From positions 1-64,000 of the forward strand of contig JAJEBW010000040.1 in NCBI GenBank assembly GCA_022822325.1: DNA of 64,000 bases, in the 5' to 3' direction. This stretch comes from Gemmatimonadota bacterium (GTDB lineage: Bacteria; Gemmatimonadota; Gemmatimonadetes; Longimicrobiales; Gaopeijiaceae). The translations under genes were made by a program, and so were the position numbers. Under the pieces are notes generated by a model, which searched no databases, was not told where the DNA came from, and saw only the letters and a program-made list of their open reading frames with translations. This document shows positions 10,096-19,991 of this stretch, in pieces. Each line of letters opens with the position of its first letter. The first letter of the stretch is position 1.

Positions 10096-10455
10096 TCAGT
10101 TCGGCCGTACCGTCCGCTTTTCCCTGATCCGGGCCGCCTTGCCGCGACGGCCCCGGAGATAGTACAGCTTCGCGCGCCGCACGCGGCCCCGCCGCACGAT
10201 CTCGACCCCGCCGACCGTGGGCGCATTGACCGGGAAGACCCGCTCCACCCCGATCCCGCCGGACCTCTTGCGAACGGTGAAGGTTGCGCCCATGCCGGAG
10301 CCGCGACGACCGAGACAGACCCCCTGAAAGACCTGAATCCGTTCCTTCTGCCCCTCGCGCACCCGGTAGAGAACCTTGATCGTGTCGCCCGGCGCGAAGT
10401 CGGGGAGATCGTCGCGGGCATCTTCCATGTCGAGTTGGTGCAGGAGATCCGACAT
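10096..10455 (-). CDS. rplS: 50S ribosomal protein L19
   Basis: '[44 protein letters not shown]', '[19 protein letters not shown]'. Confidence 0.96.
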   Translation of the reverse strand: MSDLLHQLDMEDARDDLPDFAPGDTIKVLYRVREGQKERIQVFQGVCLGRRGSGMGATFTVRKRSGGIGVERVFPVNAPTVGGVEIVRRGRVRRAKLYYLRGRRGKAARIREKRTVRPN

Positions 10456-10587
10456 GACCTTGCTCCTTCCACTCGTTCGTTGCGGGAGTTCCATCGTTGC
10501 GGGAACCCCATTCGCTTTCCGCAAATCCATTCGCTTTCGACAATTGACAGCCGGAAAAGATAGACAGGAAGGTCCCGGAGGGGAAGG

Positions 10588-11664
10588 TCAGCTCGCGCCG
10601 GAATCCTTCGGCGGCGGGTAGTAGGCATCGCCCACGGTGCGCCCGCCATTGCCGTTGGGGCGTTCGAGGCGGCCGGAGAGGGCGTCCTCCGCCAGTTGGT
10701 TCGCGTCCATCAGAGAGACAAGCGCGATAACCCCGATGTGGTCCGAGAAGGCCTTGAGGTTCCCCGTGTCGGCTCGCTCCAGCGCGGCGATGTACGCGGG
10801 CTTTCCCTGCGCGGTAATCACCGGCGGCGGAAACCCCCGCTCGATGTAGGCCCACGCCATCAGCAGCCGCGAGACCCGCCCGTTCCCGTCCTGGAAGGGA
10901 TGCGTCCGCACGAAGCGATGGTGCAGCCAGGCGGCTTGGGCGTTGACGGGATAGCCACGCCGACGAATCTCGTCCCAGAGCGCAATGAAGCGATCCATCT
11001 CGACCTGGACCTGCTCCGGGGGACAGTGGAAATGGACATGGCCGTCCGCGCGTCTTGGGTTGTTCGGCCGGTCCTTCCAGCGCCCCCTGGTCCGGAACCG
11101 CACGGCCACGCGCTTCCCCGTCAGCGTCAGCCCGGTCACCGTTTCCTGGTGACGCGTCAGCAACTGGTGCCAACTCCTGATCATGTGCTGCGAGAGCGGC
11201 CTGCCGCTGGCCACATCCTCGAACATCATGTCGTAGGCGCCCTCCTGGTCATCGAGGAGGCCGCGAATCGTCCGGTCTTCCACCAGCTCCACGGTGTGCG
11301 CGCCCGCCACCCCCGCGAACCCCTCCGCCACAAGCTGTTCCGTCACTCCTCGGCGCAGCGTGTAGAGTCCCTCGATCTGCCCCGTCTCGATGGCGAACGC
11401 CCGTACCCGCTCGCGCAGCCAGCCCGCCATGAAGCGTTCCTTCGCCGGATCGTCCCGGATCGCCCTGCGGTTCCGGTTCCACAACTCTTCCTGCTCGAGC
11501 TGCCCCGGCATCGCCCAGCCTTCGGCCCCATCCGGCATCTCGGTGAGTGGATTCCACTCCCAGGGCCTGGAGTTGTACGCTATCGAATTCCTCCCCTTGC
11601 GTCTTCCGCCGCCGCGTCTCGCCCGGGGGACGCCGACCGCCGTCCGCGCGCCCCTCTCATACAT
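10588..11664 (-). CDS. Fic family protein with N-terminal inhibitory-like motif
   Basis: Fic core 'HPFQDGNGRVSRLL'; 'TGQIEG' fits the (S/T)xxxE(G/N) autoinhibitory motif; start codon uncertain (ORF start overlaps trmD end by 8 nt). Confidence 0.9.
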   Translation of the reverse strand: MYERGARTAVGVPRARRGGGRRKGRNSIAYNSRPWEWNPLTEMPDGAEGWAMPGQLEQEELWNRNRRAIRDDPAKERFMAGWLRERVRAFAIETGQIEGLYTLRRGVTEQLVAEGFAGVAGAHTVELVEDRTIRGLLDDQEGAYDMMFEDVASGRPLSQHMIRSWHQLLTRHQETVTGLTLTGKRVAVRFRTRGRWKDRPNNPRRADGHVHFHCPPEQVQVEMDRFIALWDEIRRRGYPVNAQAAWLHHRFVRTHPFQDGNGRVSRLLMAWAYIERGFPPPVITAQGKPAYIAALERADTGNLKAFSDHIGVIALVSLMDANQLAEDALSGRLERPNGNGGRTVGDAYYPPPKDSGAS

Positions 11665-12331
11665 TCCGCGAACCCCGCTTTCGTGTCAACCGTTCCCCCG
11701 CCGCTCGCCGCCACTCTTCGATCGCCCGGTGATCCCCGCTTCGCAGCACCTCGGGCACGGCGTAGCCGCGGTACTCGGCCGGCCGGGTGTAGGAGGGCCC
11801 CGAGAGCGACTCCCCATCGTAGAAGGAATCTGTCGCCGCCGATTCATGGTCGCCCAGCGCCCCGGGGAGCAGCCGCACGACCGCGTCGGCCATGGCCAGA
11901 GCGGCGATCTCGCCCCCCGAAACGACAAAATCCCCCAGCGAGAGCTCCTCCGTGGCGAGGTGGTCGGCCACCCTCTGGTCCACATCCTTGTAGTGCCCGC
12001 AGAGGAAGGTGATTTCGGGCTGGAGCGAGAGGCGCACCGCGTCGTCGTGGCGAAAGCGGCGACCGCGCGCCGAAAGGAGGACGATCGGACCGGAGGGCCG
12101 CAGATCGTCGATGGCCTCGAAGAACGGCTCGGGCTTCATGACCATCCCGGCGCCTCCGCCGTAGGGCGCGTCGTCGACGGTGCGATGCCGGTCGTGGGTG
12201 TGGTCGCGGAGGTCGCGGACGCGAAACTCGACCCGGCCGACGCGGGCGGCGCGTCCCGGAATGCTGATCGCCAGGGGGGCCGCAAAAAAATCGGGGAAGA
12301 TCGTGACGAAGTTGATGCGGATCGGGGTCAT
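11657..12331 (-). CDS. trmD: tRNA (guanine-N1-)-methyltransferase
   Basis: 'INFVTIFPDFF', 'DDAPYGGGAGMVMKPEPFFEA', 'LSLGDFVVSGGEIAALAMADAVVRLLPG'. Confidence 0.96.
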   Translation of the reverse strand: MTPIRINFVTIFPDFFAAPLAISIPGRAARVGRVEFRVRDLRDHTHDRHRTVDDAPYGGGAGMVMKPEPFFEAIDDLRPSGPIVLLSARGRRFRHDDAVRLSLQPEITFLCGHYKDVDQRVADHLATEELSLGDFVVSGGEIAALAMADAVVRLLPGALGDHESAATDSFYDGESLSGPSYTRPAEYRGYAVPEVLRSGDHRAIEEWRRAAGERLTRKRGSRNV

Positions 12332-12346
12332 CGGCGCACCGGGCCG

Positions 12347-12886
12347 TCAGGGGAGGAACCCGGGGGGAAGATCGACCCGGAGGAGGCGGCGCTCGCGGTC
12401 CACCTCGACGACGAACTCGCGCATGAAGGGAACCAGAACCTCGCCCGCCGGACCCTCCACCTGAAGCAGATCCGCGGGCCGCAGGGGAAAGACCTCCGCC
12501 ACGGCGCCCAGCTCGTCGCCTTCGGTGGTGACGACCGTCGCGCCCAGGAGTTCGTGGTAGAAGATCTCGCCGTCGGCGGCATCGTCGATCGTCGCGAAGG
12601 GACGCAAAAGGTACCGGCCGCGCAGCTCGTCGGCGGCCGTGCGGTCGTCGATGCCGGCGAACTTGACCAGGAAGCCGCGCCGATAGGGACGAATGGCTTC
12701 GATGGCAAGGGGGGGGAGGGTCGTGGATGGGCGGTCGCCGCCGTCGTCTCCGGGAAGGTGGACCTCGCCGGGCGCGAAGTGACTCGCCGGGTGATCGGTC
12801 AGCGGCCAGACGAAGAGCTCGCCCTTCGTTCCATGCGACTTGTTCAGGTGGCCGACGACCAGGTGCGCAGGGTGCTCGCCCTCCAT
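12347..12886 (-). CDS. rimM: 16S rRNA processing protein RimM
   Basis: 'LVVGHLNKSHGTKGELFVWPLTDHP'; position between trmD and rpsP. Confidence 0.9.
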   Translation of the reverse strand: MEGEHPAHLVVGHLNKSHGTKGELFVWPLTDHPASHFAPGEVHLPGDDGGDRPSTTLPPLAIEAIRPYRRGFLVKFAGIDDRTAADELRGRYLLRPFATIDDAADGEIFYHELLGATVVTTEGDELGAVAEVFPLRPADLLQVEGPAGEVLVPFMREFVVEVDRERRLLRVDLPPGFLP

Positions 12887-12903
12887 CGTTCGGCCGGGGG
12901 CCG

Positions 12904-13260
12904 TCAGGCGGCCGCGGTCCCGTCTTCGGCAGCGGACTCCGGGGCGTCTGCGGGGGACTCCGAGGCCGCGGCATCTCCATTGCCGTCGCCGGGCTTCACC
13001 AGCGCGACCTTGTCGTCCCCTCCGGCGCGGGCCTTCGCAACCAGACTCCCCACCGTCGGGGAAGCCACGGCTCCCTCGCCCAGCCAGTAGTCGATGCGCT
13101 CCAGATCCACCTTCAGGAGGGCCGGATCCGGGAGCGGATTGTAGTATCCCAGGTTTTCCACGAAGCGTCCGTCGCGCGGCGCGCGGCTGTCGGCGACGAC
13201 GATCCGGTAGTGGGGCTTCTTCTTCCGGCCCATCCGGCGGAGGCGTATCTTTGCGGACAT
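12904..13260 (-). CDS. rpsP: 30S ribosomal protein S16 with acidic Ala-rich tail
   Basis: '[43 protein letters not shown]'. Confidence 0.96.
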   Translation of the reverse strand: MSAKIRLRRMGRKKKPHYRIVVADSRAPRDGRFVENLGYYNPLPDPALLKVDLERIDYWLGEGAVASPTVGSLVAKARAGGDDKVALVKPGDGNGDAAASESPADAPESAAEDGTAAA

Positions 13261-13379
13261 CTCTTCTTCTTTCCCTTTGCGTTTCCTTCGCTGCGTTTCT
13301 CCGCAGCCGAACGGTTTCCCGGAATTTCCCGGAAAACGGTTCCCCGGAAGCTGTCTTCCCGGAAGCTGTTCGGCGACTC

Positions 13380-14732
13380 TCAAAATCTGAACGGCGACTT
13401 GCGTCCCTTCGACCGGGCCTTCCCGCCGGCTCCGGGCATGACTCCCTTCATTCTGCGCATCATCTTCTCCATCTCGCCGAAGCGCTGCATGAGACGGTTG
13501 ACCTCGGCGACCGGCCGGCCGCTCCCACGCGCGATTCTGCGGCGGCGCGACCCGTTCAGGATCTCGGGACGCCTTCGCTCCTCGAGGGTCATGGAGAGGA
13601 TGATGGCTTCAATATGCTTCATCTTCTTCGGATCGACATCTCCGGGGGACAGCCCGCGCGGCACGCCCGGCACCATCTTCAGGAGCTGATCCAGCGGACC
13701 CATCTTCTGCACCTGCCGCATCGCGACGAGAAAATCCTCCAGCGTGAAGCGACCGCGGCCCAGAACTTTCTTCTGGAGCGCCTCCGCGTCGTCGGCGTCG
13801 ACCACCGCCTGCGCGCGCTCCACCAGCCCGATCACATCGCCCTTTTGCAGGATCCGGCCCGCGATGCGCTGCGGATCGACCGTTTCGAGGGCATCGATTC
13901 CCTCACCCGTCCCGATGAACTTCATCGGCTTGCCGGTCACGCCATGGATCGAGAGAGCGGCCCCGCCCCGCGCATCGCCGTCCATCTTGGCCATCACGAA
14001 GCCGGTGACGCCGAGCGCGCGGTCGAAGCCCTGGGCGATGCGGACGGCCTCCTGGCCGGTCATGGCATCAACGACCAGGAGGATTTCGCGCGGTTCGAGA
14101 ACCTCCCTGATCCGCTCCAGCTCCTTCATGAGGCGGGAATCGATCTGGAGCCGGCCGGCGGTATCGACGATCAGCGCGGCCGCACGGGTGCGCCGGGCCT
14201 CAAGGTGACCTGCGCGCGCCACGGCGACCGGATCGGTGGCGCCCTCCTCGAAGAAAACGGGAACCCCCGCGCGACGTCCGAGGACTCGCAACTGGTCCAC
14301 CGCCGCCGGACGATACAGATCGCAGGCCGCAAGAAGCGTGCGGCGTCCTTGCCGCTGGATCCGCTTGCCCAGCTTGGCCGCGGTCGAGGTCTTCCCCGAT
14401 CCCTGGAGTCCCACCATCATGATGACCGTCGGGGGCGCCGACGACCAATCGAGCCGGGTGTCGCCCTCGCCGCCGATCAGCGCCGCGAGCTCGTCGTGCA
14501 CGATCTTCATGACCTGCTGTCCGGGCGAGACCGACTTCAGCACCCGCTCGCCGACCGCCTTCTCGCGTACCCGCTTCAGAAAATCGCGCGTCACGCGGAA
14601 GTTGACATCGGCTTCGAGCAGAGCCCGCCGCACCTCGCGCAACCCGTCCCCGATCATGCGTTCATTGAGGACGCCCCGCTGCCGGAAGCGCCCCAGAACG
14701 CCGTCAAGTCGTTTGCTCAGATCTTCAAACAT
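13380..14732 (-). CDS. ffh: Signal recognition particle protein
   Basis: '[19 protein letters not shown]', '[16 protein letters not shown]', M-domain '[17 protein letters not shown]'-type tail. Confidence 0.96.
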   Translation of the reverse strand: MFEDLSKRLDGVLGRFRQRGVLNERMIGDGLREVRRALLEADVNFRVTRDFLKRVREKAVGERVLKSVSPGQQVMKIVHDELAALIGGEGDTRLDWSSAPPTVIMMVGLQGSGKTSTAAKLGKRIQRQGRRTLLAACDLYRPAAVDQLRVLGRRAGVPVFFEEGATDPVAVARAGHLEARRTRAAALIVDTAGRLQIDSRLMKELERIREVLEPREILLVVDAMTGQEAVRIAQGFDRALGVTGFVMAKMDGDARGGAALSIHGVTGKPMKFIGTGEGIDALETVDPQRIAGRILQKGDVIGLVERAQAVVDADDAEALQKKVLGRGRFTLEDFLVAMRQVQKMGPLDQLLKMVPGVPRGLSPGDVDPKKMKHIEAIILSMTLEERRRPEILNGSRRRRIARGSGRPVAEVNRLMQRFGEMEKMMRRMKGVMPGAGGKARSKGRKSPFRF

Positions 14733-14955
14733 CGCAGTCCCGGTCGAGCGCGGCACATCGGACGAACGCTACCGCCCTGGAAAAGGACAGCCGTAGAAGA
14801 TAGGGGGGAGGGGGATGGGATTCAAGGCGCCGGGATGCTCAGTTGCGAGAGCGGCGACCGAGGAAGCAGCCCAGGCCCAGGAACCCGACTCCAACCCCAC
14901 AAATCCAACTGGCGCTCCGGCGCGGACTGCACCGCCTTTCCACCGTTCGCCTCGC

Positions 14956-15249
14956 TCACCGTTCCACCTCAACATTTCCATAGACCGACCCTGGCCCCTT
15001 TGCACTGCCGCCAACGGCAACTCCGGCCTCTGCGAAGTCGGCGAACATTTCCATCGCAAGATTCATCGAAACCGTGTAGACGCGGTAGCCTCCACAGGGA
15101 GACTCCTCCAGCCGGGTAACGGCGTCGGGAGCCACCGGAGACGCCTTGCGACGGGCCGCCTCCTCAAACGCCTCCCGGTGGGTGGCAACGTGTGAATCGG
15201 GAATCAGCCGGGGCAGGATATCCACGCGAAACAGGGTAGCCTCCTTCAT
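14956..15249 (-). CDS. Small hypothetical protein (97 aa)
   Basis: ORF between purA and ffh on the same strand, no recognised domain. Confidence 0.35.
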   Translation of the reverse strand: MKEATLFRVDILPRLIPDSHVATHREAFEEAARRKASPVAPDAVTRLEESPCGGYRVYTVSMNLAMEMFADFAEAGVAVGGSAKGPGSVYGNVEVER

Positions 15250-15372
15250 TGATCAGCGTTCGGGGGCAGTCAAGATACGCTATCGCGAACGCGGGGCCCG
15301 TGGCCCAGGCATTCGGACCAACCGCGCATCTTCCGCGATCCACCGTTGGCGCCCCGGGCCGCGCATCCGCCC

Positions 15373-16758
15373 TCAATCCGCGCGAATCACCTGGCTGCGG
15401 CGCGCGCCCACCGAGATCATGGCGATCGGGGCCTCGACGAGCTCCTCGATGCGGTGAAGATAGGCGCGGGCGTTGCGGGGGAGGTCGGCGACGGCGCGAG
15501 CTTCCGTGGTGGGGGACCGCCAGCCGGGGAGGACTTCGTAGATGGGCTCGACCTCCTGAAGCTGCCAGGAGCAGGCCGGGAAGGGGACTCCGGCGTCGCC
15601 GCGCAGACGGTAGCCTGTGGCGATGCGAAGCTCCGGCAGGGTGTCGAGGACATCCAGCTTCGTGATCGCGATTCCGGTGAGTCCGTTGACGCGGGCGGCG
15701 TAGCGGACAACGGGCGCGTCGAACCAGCCGCAGCGCCGGGGACGGCCGGTGGTGGCGCCGAACTCGCCGCCCAGATCGCGGACGAGTGCGTCCATCTCGC
15801 TGTCGAAGGCCGTGGGAAGGGGGCCGTTGCCCACGCGGGTCGTGTACGCCTTGGCCACGCCGACCACCGCATCGATCGCGGTGGGACCGATCCCCGACCC
15901 CACCGCCGCCGCCCCCGCCGTCGTATTCGACGACGTCACGAAGGGATAGGTGCCGTGGTCGACATCGAGCGCCGTCCCCTGCGCACCCTCGAGCAGCACC
16001 CCCTTCCCCCCCGCCAGCGCCGCCGCGATCTCCTCTCCGACGTCGGCCGCCACCTCGGGCAGCCGGCCGGTCACCGCCAGCGCATCGTCGATCGTCCCGG
16101 CGTCGTCCGGATCGGCGCCCAGCTCGCGCAGCCGCCGCCGCGCCCACTCGATCCCCCGCCCCACCCGTTCCCTTCCCCGCGCCGGGTCGAGCAGATCGGC
16201 GATGCGGACCCCCCGCCGCCCGGTCTTGGCCTCGTATGCGGGACCGATTCCGCGCCCCGTCGTCCCGATCCGGCGCCGCGCCGCTCTCTCGGCCGCGTTG
16301 TCGAGCGCCACATGCCACGGAAACACCACATGCGCGCGCGCGCTGACCCCGATTCTTCCTCTCGTCTCGATTCCGCGCCCGGCCAGGTTGTCGATCTCGG
16401 CGAAGAGCTGAACGGGATCGACGACCACGCCATTCCCCAGCAGGCACCGCTTTCCGGGGTGCAGAATGCCGGAGGGCACCTGGTGCAGGATGAACTGCTC
16501 CTCGCGCTGGTACACCGTGTGGCCCGCATTGGCGCCACCCTGGTAGCGGGCGATCAGATCGGCGCGCTCGGCCAGGACGTCGACGACCTTCCCCTTGCCC
16601 TCGTCGCCCCACTGGCAGCCCACGACGACGGTGCAGGAGCCGCGCAGCGCTGCCGGGTCCAGGTGGGCGATCGTGGTGCGTTTCTCAGGAAACGACCGAC
16701 GAACGGTGGAGTCGGATGGCGCTGCCGGGTCCAGGTGGGCGATCGTGCCCCTCCTCAT
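15373..16758 (-). CDS. purA: Adenylosuccinate synthetase (start codon ambiguous)
   Basis: 'VVVGCQWGDEGKGKVVDVLAERADLIARYQGGANAGHTV', 'GTTGRGIGPAYEAKTGRRGVRIADL', 'EGAQGTALDVDHGTYPFVTSSN'. Confidence 0.95.
   Translation of the reverse strand: MRRGTIAHLDPAAPSDSTVRRSFPEKRTTIAHLDPAALRGSCTVVVGCQWGDEGKGKVVDVLAERADLIARYQGGANAGHTVYQREEQFILHQVPSGILHPGKRCLLGNGVVVDPVQLFAEIDNLAGRGIETRGRIGVSARAHVVFPWHVALDNAAERAARRRIGTTGRGIGPAYEAKTGRRGVRIADLLDPARGRERVGRGIEWARRRLRELGADPDDAGTIDDALAVTGRLPEVAADVGEEIAAALAGGKGVLLEGAQGTALDVDHGTYPFVTSSNTTAGAAAVGSGIGPTAIDAVVGVAKAYTTRVGNGPLPTAFDSEMDALVRDLGGEFGATTGRPRRCGWFDAPVVRYAARVNGLTGIAITKLDVLDTLPELRIATGYRLRGDAGVPFPACSWQLQEVEPIYEVLPGWRSPTTEARAVADLPRNARAYLHRIEELVEAPIAMISVGARRSQVIRAD
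16647..16747. repeat. Exact 29-bp direct repeat (period 72 bp) at the 5' end of purA
   Basis: gcgctgccgggtccaggtgggcgatcgtg at 16647-16675 and 16719-16747; both copies encode TIAHLDPAA in the purA frame. Confidence 0.9.
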
Positions 16759-17747
16759 GCCGGCACCAGCGCCGCGCGGGACTCAATGCCGGCCCGCGCC
16801 AGACACTCCGCGACTTCGCCCCGGCGCGCGTCGGGCAGGGGACGGAGCGGCCTCCGGGGAATCCCGCCGTGGTAGCCCAGCAGATCCAGCGCGACCTTCA
16901 CCCCCGCAACCCCCATCCCGCCCACCAGCGCATTGTGCAGCGCGCCGATCCGCTTCTGGAGGGTGGCCGCGGCCGCCATCTCGCCTGAGGCGAAGCGACG
17001 ACAAAGCTGCACGCACTCCCGGGGCGCCACATTCGCGACCCCCAGAATTCCGCCCACCGCCCCCACCTCCAGCGCGGGGTAGAGGAGGGCGCCGCTCCCG
17101 ACCAGCACCTGGAAGCCGCGGCGGGCGTGTGTCGTCAGACCGGCCACCGTCTCCAGCTTTCCGCGCGAGTCCTTGATCCCGACGATGTTTTCGTGGTGCG
17201 AAAGCCGCGCGATCAGGCCGACCGGGAAATCCAGGGTGGAGAAGCGCGTCGGCACCTGGTAGAGAATCACCGGCACGGGAGATGCATCGGCCACGGCCTC
17301 GTAGTGCTCGCGCACGACCTCGGGCGTCATCGCTCCCCTGTAGAAGGCCGGCGGCTGAACCAGAACCGCGTCGCACCCGCGCCCGGCCGCCATCCGCGTC
17401 AGCCGCAGCGTCGTCCGCAGCGATTCGGCCCCCGTCCCGGCCACCATCAGCACGCCATCGGGAAGCGCCCCGCGCACGGTCGCCCAGCAACGGTCGCGCT
17501 CCCCTTCGTCCAGAAAGACGGCCTCGCCGGTCGATCCGCCAATCACCATTCCCCGCACTCCGCTCTCCGCCCAGCGGCCCACATTCTCGCGCAGCGCGGC
17601 CAGGTCGACCTCGCCGGTGACGGGATCGAAAGGGGTTGTGGCGGGGATCATCACGCCGCCGATGTCCAGGGGCGCAATCTTCCGGGGCGCGCTTCCCCGG
17701 CGTGCAACGTCTCGGGGCGCATTCGCGCCATTCGCGGTCTTCGTCAT
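16755..17747 (-). CDS. dapA: 4-hydroxy-tetrahydrodipicolinate synthase / dihydrodipicolinate synthase family
   Basis: 'MIPATTPFDPVTGEVDLAALRENVGRWAESGVRGMVIGGSTGEAVFLDEGER', 'VILYQVPTRF', 'IVGIKDSRG'. Confidence 0.88.
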   Translation of the reverse strand: MTKTANGANAPRDVARRGSAPRKIAPLDIGGVMIPATTPFDPVTGEVDLAALRENVGRWAESGVRGMVIGGSTGEAVFLDEGERDRCWATVRGALPDGVLMVAGTGAESLRTTLRLTRMAAGRGCDAVLVQPPAFYRGAMTPEVVREHYEAVADASPVPVILYQVPTRFSTLDFPVGLIARLSHHENIVGIKDSRGKLETVAGLTTHARRGFQVLVGSGALLYPALEVGAVGGILGVANVAPRECVQLCRRFASGEMAAAATLQKRIGALHNALVGGMGVAGVKVALDLLGYHGGIPRRPLRPLPDARRGEVAECLARAGIESRAALVPA

Positions 17748-17841
17748 TCTTCGCTCTTCGTCGGTTCTTCGGTTCGTTGCGGCATTCGGTTTGTCCCCGG
17801 ATTCGGCCAGCCGTCGATTCGTCTTGTTCGCCGTCGATTCG

Positions 17842-18933
17842 TCAGCCGTCGGAACCGCCGGACAGGGCAACCGGACGGCCCCGGCCCGGCGGATAGACAC
17901 CCATCAGGTCGCGGGCCCGCTCCAGCGTTTCTCCCGCCATGCTGCGCGCGCGCTCCGCCATCTCCATGATTCGCGCGTCCAAATCGGTCTCGCGGCGCAG
18001 CACATCGGCCCGGCGGTCGCGCATCTCGCTCGTCAGCGCCACCAGCGCATCGGCCGTCCGACCCTTCAGATCCACGTAGCGCAGCGTTCCCGCAAGGTAA
18101 TCGTCGCGCATCGCCGCCGCTTCGTCCTCGTGCCCGCAGGCCCCCAGCAGCGTCAGCAAATTCGCGATTCCCGGACTCGTCCGGCCGCTCGGCATCACCC
18201 CCGAATCGGTCACCGCGGAGCGAATTTTCCTCCGCACCGAGTCCTCGTCCTCAAAGAGCCCGATGTAGTGCCGAGGCCCCAGACTCTTGCTCATCTTGCG
18301 CGTCGGATCGGCGGTGGACATGACCTTGGGAATCCGCGCGAGAAGCGTCTCCGGCTCGGGAAAGAGGAATCCGAAGCGTCCGTTGAACCGTCGCGCCAGC
18401 CCCCGGCTCAGCTCCAGATGCTGCGACTGGTCCTGCCCCACCGGAACGCAACCCGCGCGGTAGGCCAGGATGTCGGCCGCCTGCAGGACCGGATAGAAGA
18501 GCAGTCCCGCCGAAACGAAGCTCCCCTCGTCCGTTGCGCTCTCCGCCGCGCCGCCGGGAAGGAGCGCCGACTTCTCCTTGAACTGCGTCATGCGGCCAAG
18601 GTCGCCGAGCGAGGTCAGAGTGGCCAGCAGCCAGCAGAGCTCGGTCTGTTCGGGAACGGTGGACTGGATGTAGACGGTGGTGCGGTCCGGATCGATGCCC
18701 GCCGCCAGGAGACTGACGAACATCTCGCGCGATGCCCGCCGCAATCCGGCCGGGTCGCCGGAACCGATGAGGGCGTGGAGATCGACGACGCAATAGACGC
18801 ATTCCCGTTCATCCTGGAGCCGGGCCCAGTTCTTCACCGCGCCGAAGTAGTTGCCGATCGTCATGACGGCGGTGGGTTGGATGCCGGAATAGACGCGGGC
18901 GGGGCGCGTGGAGGAGGGGGCCGTGGGGGTCAT
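17842..18933 (-). CDS. trpS: Tryptophanyl-tRNA synthetase
   Basis: 'VYSGIQPTAVMTIGNYFGAVKNW', 'VVDLHALIG', 'RKMSKSLG'. Confidence 0.95.
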   Translation of the reverse strand: MTPTAPSSTRPARVYSGIQPTAVMTIGNYFGAVKNWARLQDERECVYCVVDLHALIGSGDPAGLRRASREMFVSLLAAGIDPDRTTVYIQSTVPEQTELCWLLATLTSLGDLGRMTQFKEKSALLPGGAAESATDEGSFVSAGLLFYPVLQAADILAYRAGCVPVGQDQSQHLELSRGLARRFNGRFGFLFPEPETLLARIPKVMSTADPTRKMSKSLGPRHYIGLFEDEDSVRRKIRSAVTDSGVMPSGRTSPGIANLLTLLGACGHEDEAAAMRDDYLAGTLRYVDLKGRTADALVALTSEMRDRRADVLRRETDLDARIMEMAERARSMAGETLERARDLMGVYPPGRGRPVALSGGSDG

Positions 18934-18976
18934 GGGGATGGGGGTGGGGGGGTGGGGGGGGAGTGGGGGGAGAAGG
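18934..18976 (-). promoter_or_regulatory. Poly-C leader (G-tracts on + strand) immediately upstream of trpS
   Basis: Minus-strand leader ...CTCCCCCCACTCCCCCCCCACCCCCCCACCCCCATCCCC-ATG; no purine Shine-Dalgarno visible next to ATG. Confidence 0.5.
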
Positions 18977-19297
18977 ATTCAGGTGCGGAGGATTAGCGAA
19001 TCGCGGCGGGGGGAGGCTGGGGACGCGAGGGATCGAGGAGGAACACAGGGGCGAATCGCGGGCGCGGGTAATGTAGCAGGATGGCGGGGGGATGGAGCTT
19101 CGCGGGTGAGAGTCGCGGGCCGAGGGGCACGAGGGTGGACGCGGGCCGGCCCGATCCACTACCACGCTTGCCCATGGCGGACCAGATCGGCTACTTTTCG
19201 CCCGTAAACATGGATCACCCACAAAGATGGAAAACCGAAGAGGCGCAATCCAGCCGAGAGCGAATCAGGTTGGGCCGTAACAGCCAGGAGGTCGGTT

Positions 19298-19519
19298 GTG
19301 GACCTGCAATGCGTGGCGGTGTTCCGGAAAGTTCCTGAAGGCTGCATCGCCTTCATCGAGGAGTTTCCCGGTGCCAACACCCAGGGCGCTTCCCTCGAAG
19401 AAGCTCGGTCGAACCTTCGCGAAGCCGTCGCCATGGTGATCGAAGCCAACCGGGAAATGGCCCGCGAAGACGTCGGCGGCGGTGCGGTCATCAGAGAGCC
19501 CATCACCGTCACGGCGTGA
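19298..19519 (+). CDS. HicB-family antitoxin-like protein
   Basis: 'MDLQCVAVFRKVPEGCIAFIEEFPGANTQGASLEEARSNLREAVAMVIEANREMARED' HicB-like fold; followed by HicA-like sequence. Confidence 0.75.
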   Translation: MDLQCVAVFRKVPEGCIAFIEEFPGANTQGASLEEARSNLREAVAMVIEANREMAREDVGGGAVIREPITVTA

Positions 19520-19728
19520 AGCGCCGGAATTTGTTGCGGCACCTGGCGCAGCACGGGTGCGTTTTCCTGCGTGAGGGCGGGAACCACACACTCTAACATC
19601 AACCGGACTGCCAGGAAGGTCTCGACGATTCCCCGGCACAACGAGATCAACCGGGACCTCGCCAGGAAGATCTGCAAGGCCAGGAAGATCTCAAGGACCT
19701 CCAGGTGCCCCGTCCGCTGGATAGCTGA
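19516..19728 (+). pseudogene. HicA-family toxin interrupted by two compensating length lesions
   Basis: Frame 1: VKRRNLLRHLAQHGCVFLREGGNHTL*; frame shifts to ...INRTARKVSTIPRHNEINRDLARKICK, then back to KDLQVPRPLDS* after a 17-nt imperfect duplication (19679-19695). Confidence 0.8.
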
Positions 19729-19991
19729 CCCGCATTTTTCGCATCCACAGTGCTTCGCCACGATCGCCCGCTGGACGTACGGATTCACGGAGGACGAAGC
19801 CCCACATCGTCTGTTGCGGGCTGTCCGTTGCAACGCTTGATGAGCAATGCGGGTGCGGCGGGTTCCCGGGATCGGAAGGTGCTGAAGGACGGGCGACACC
19901 TGCCCATGGGACTCCGGTTCCCGGGGTGAAGACTCGGACCTTCGCCCCCCCTTGCGCCCACCCCTCCCCCCACCCGACCATCATCCCCGTC

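Noticed and set aside
11390-13090. 566-aa + strand ORF
   Set aside because: Antisense of fic-trmD-rimM-rpsP, which are unambiguous
14815-15195. 126-aa + ORF between ffh and purA
   Set aside because: Low-complexity, overlaps a better-placed minus-strand ORF; insufficient support
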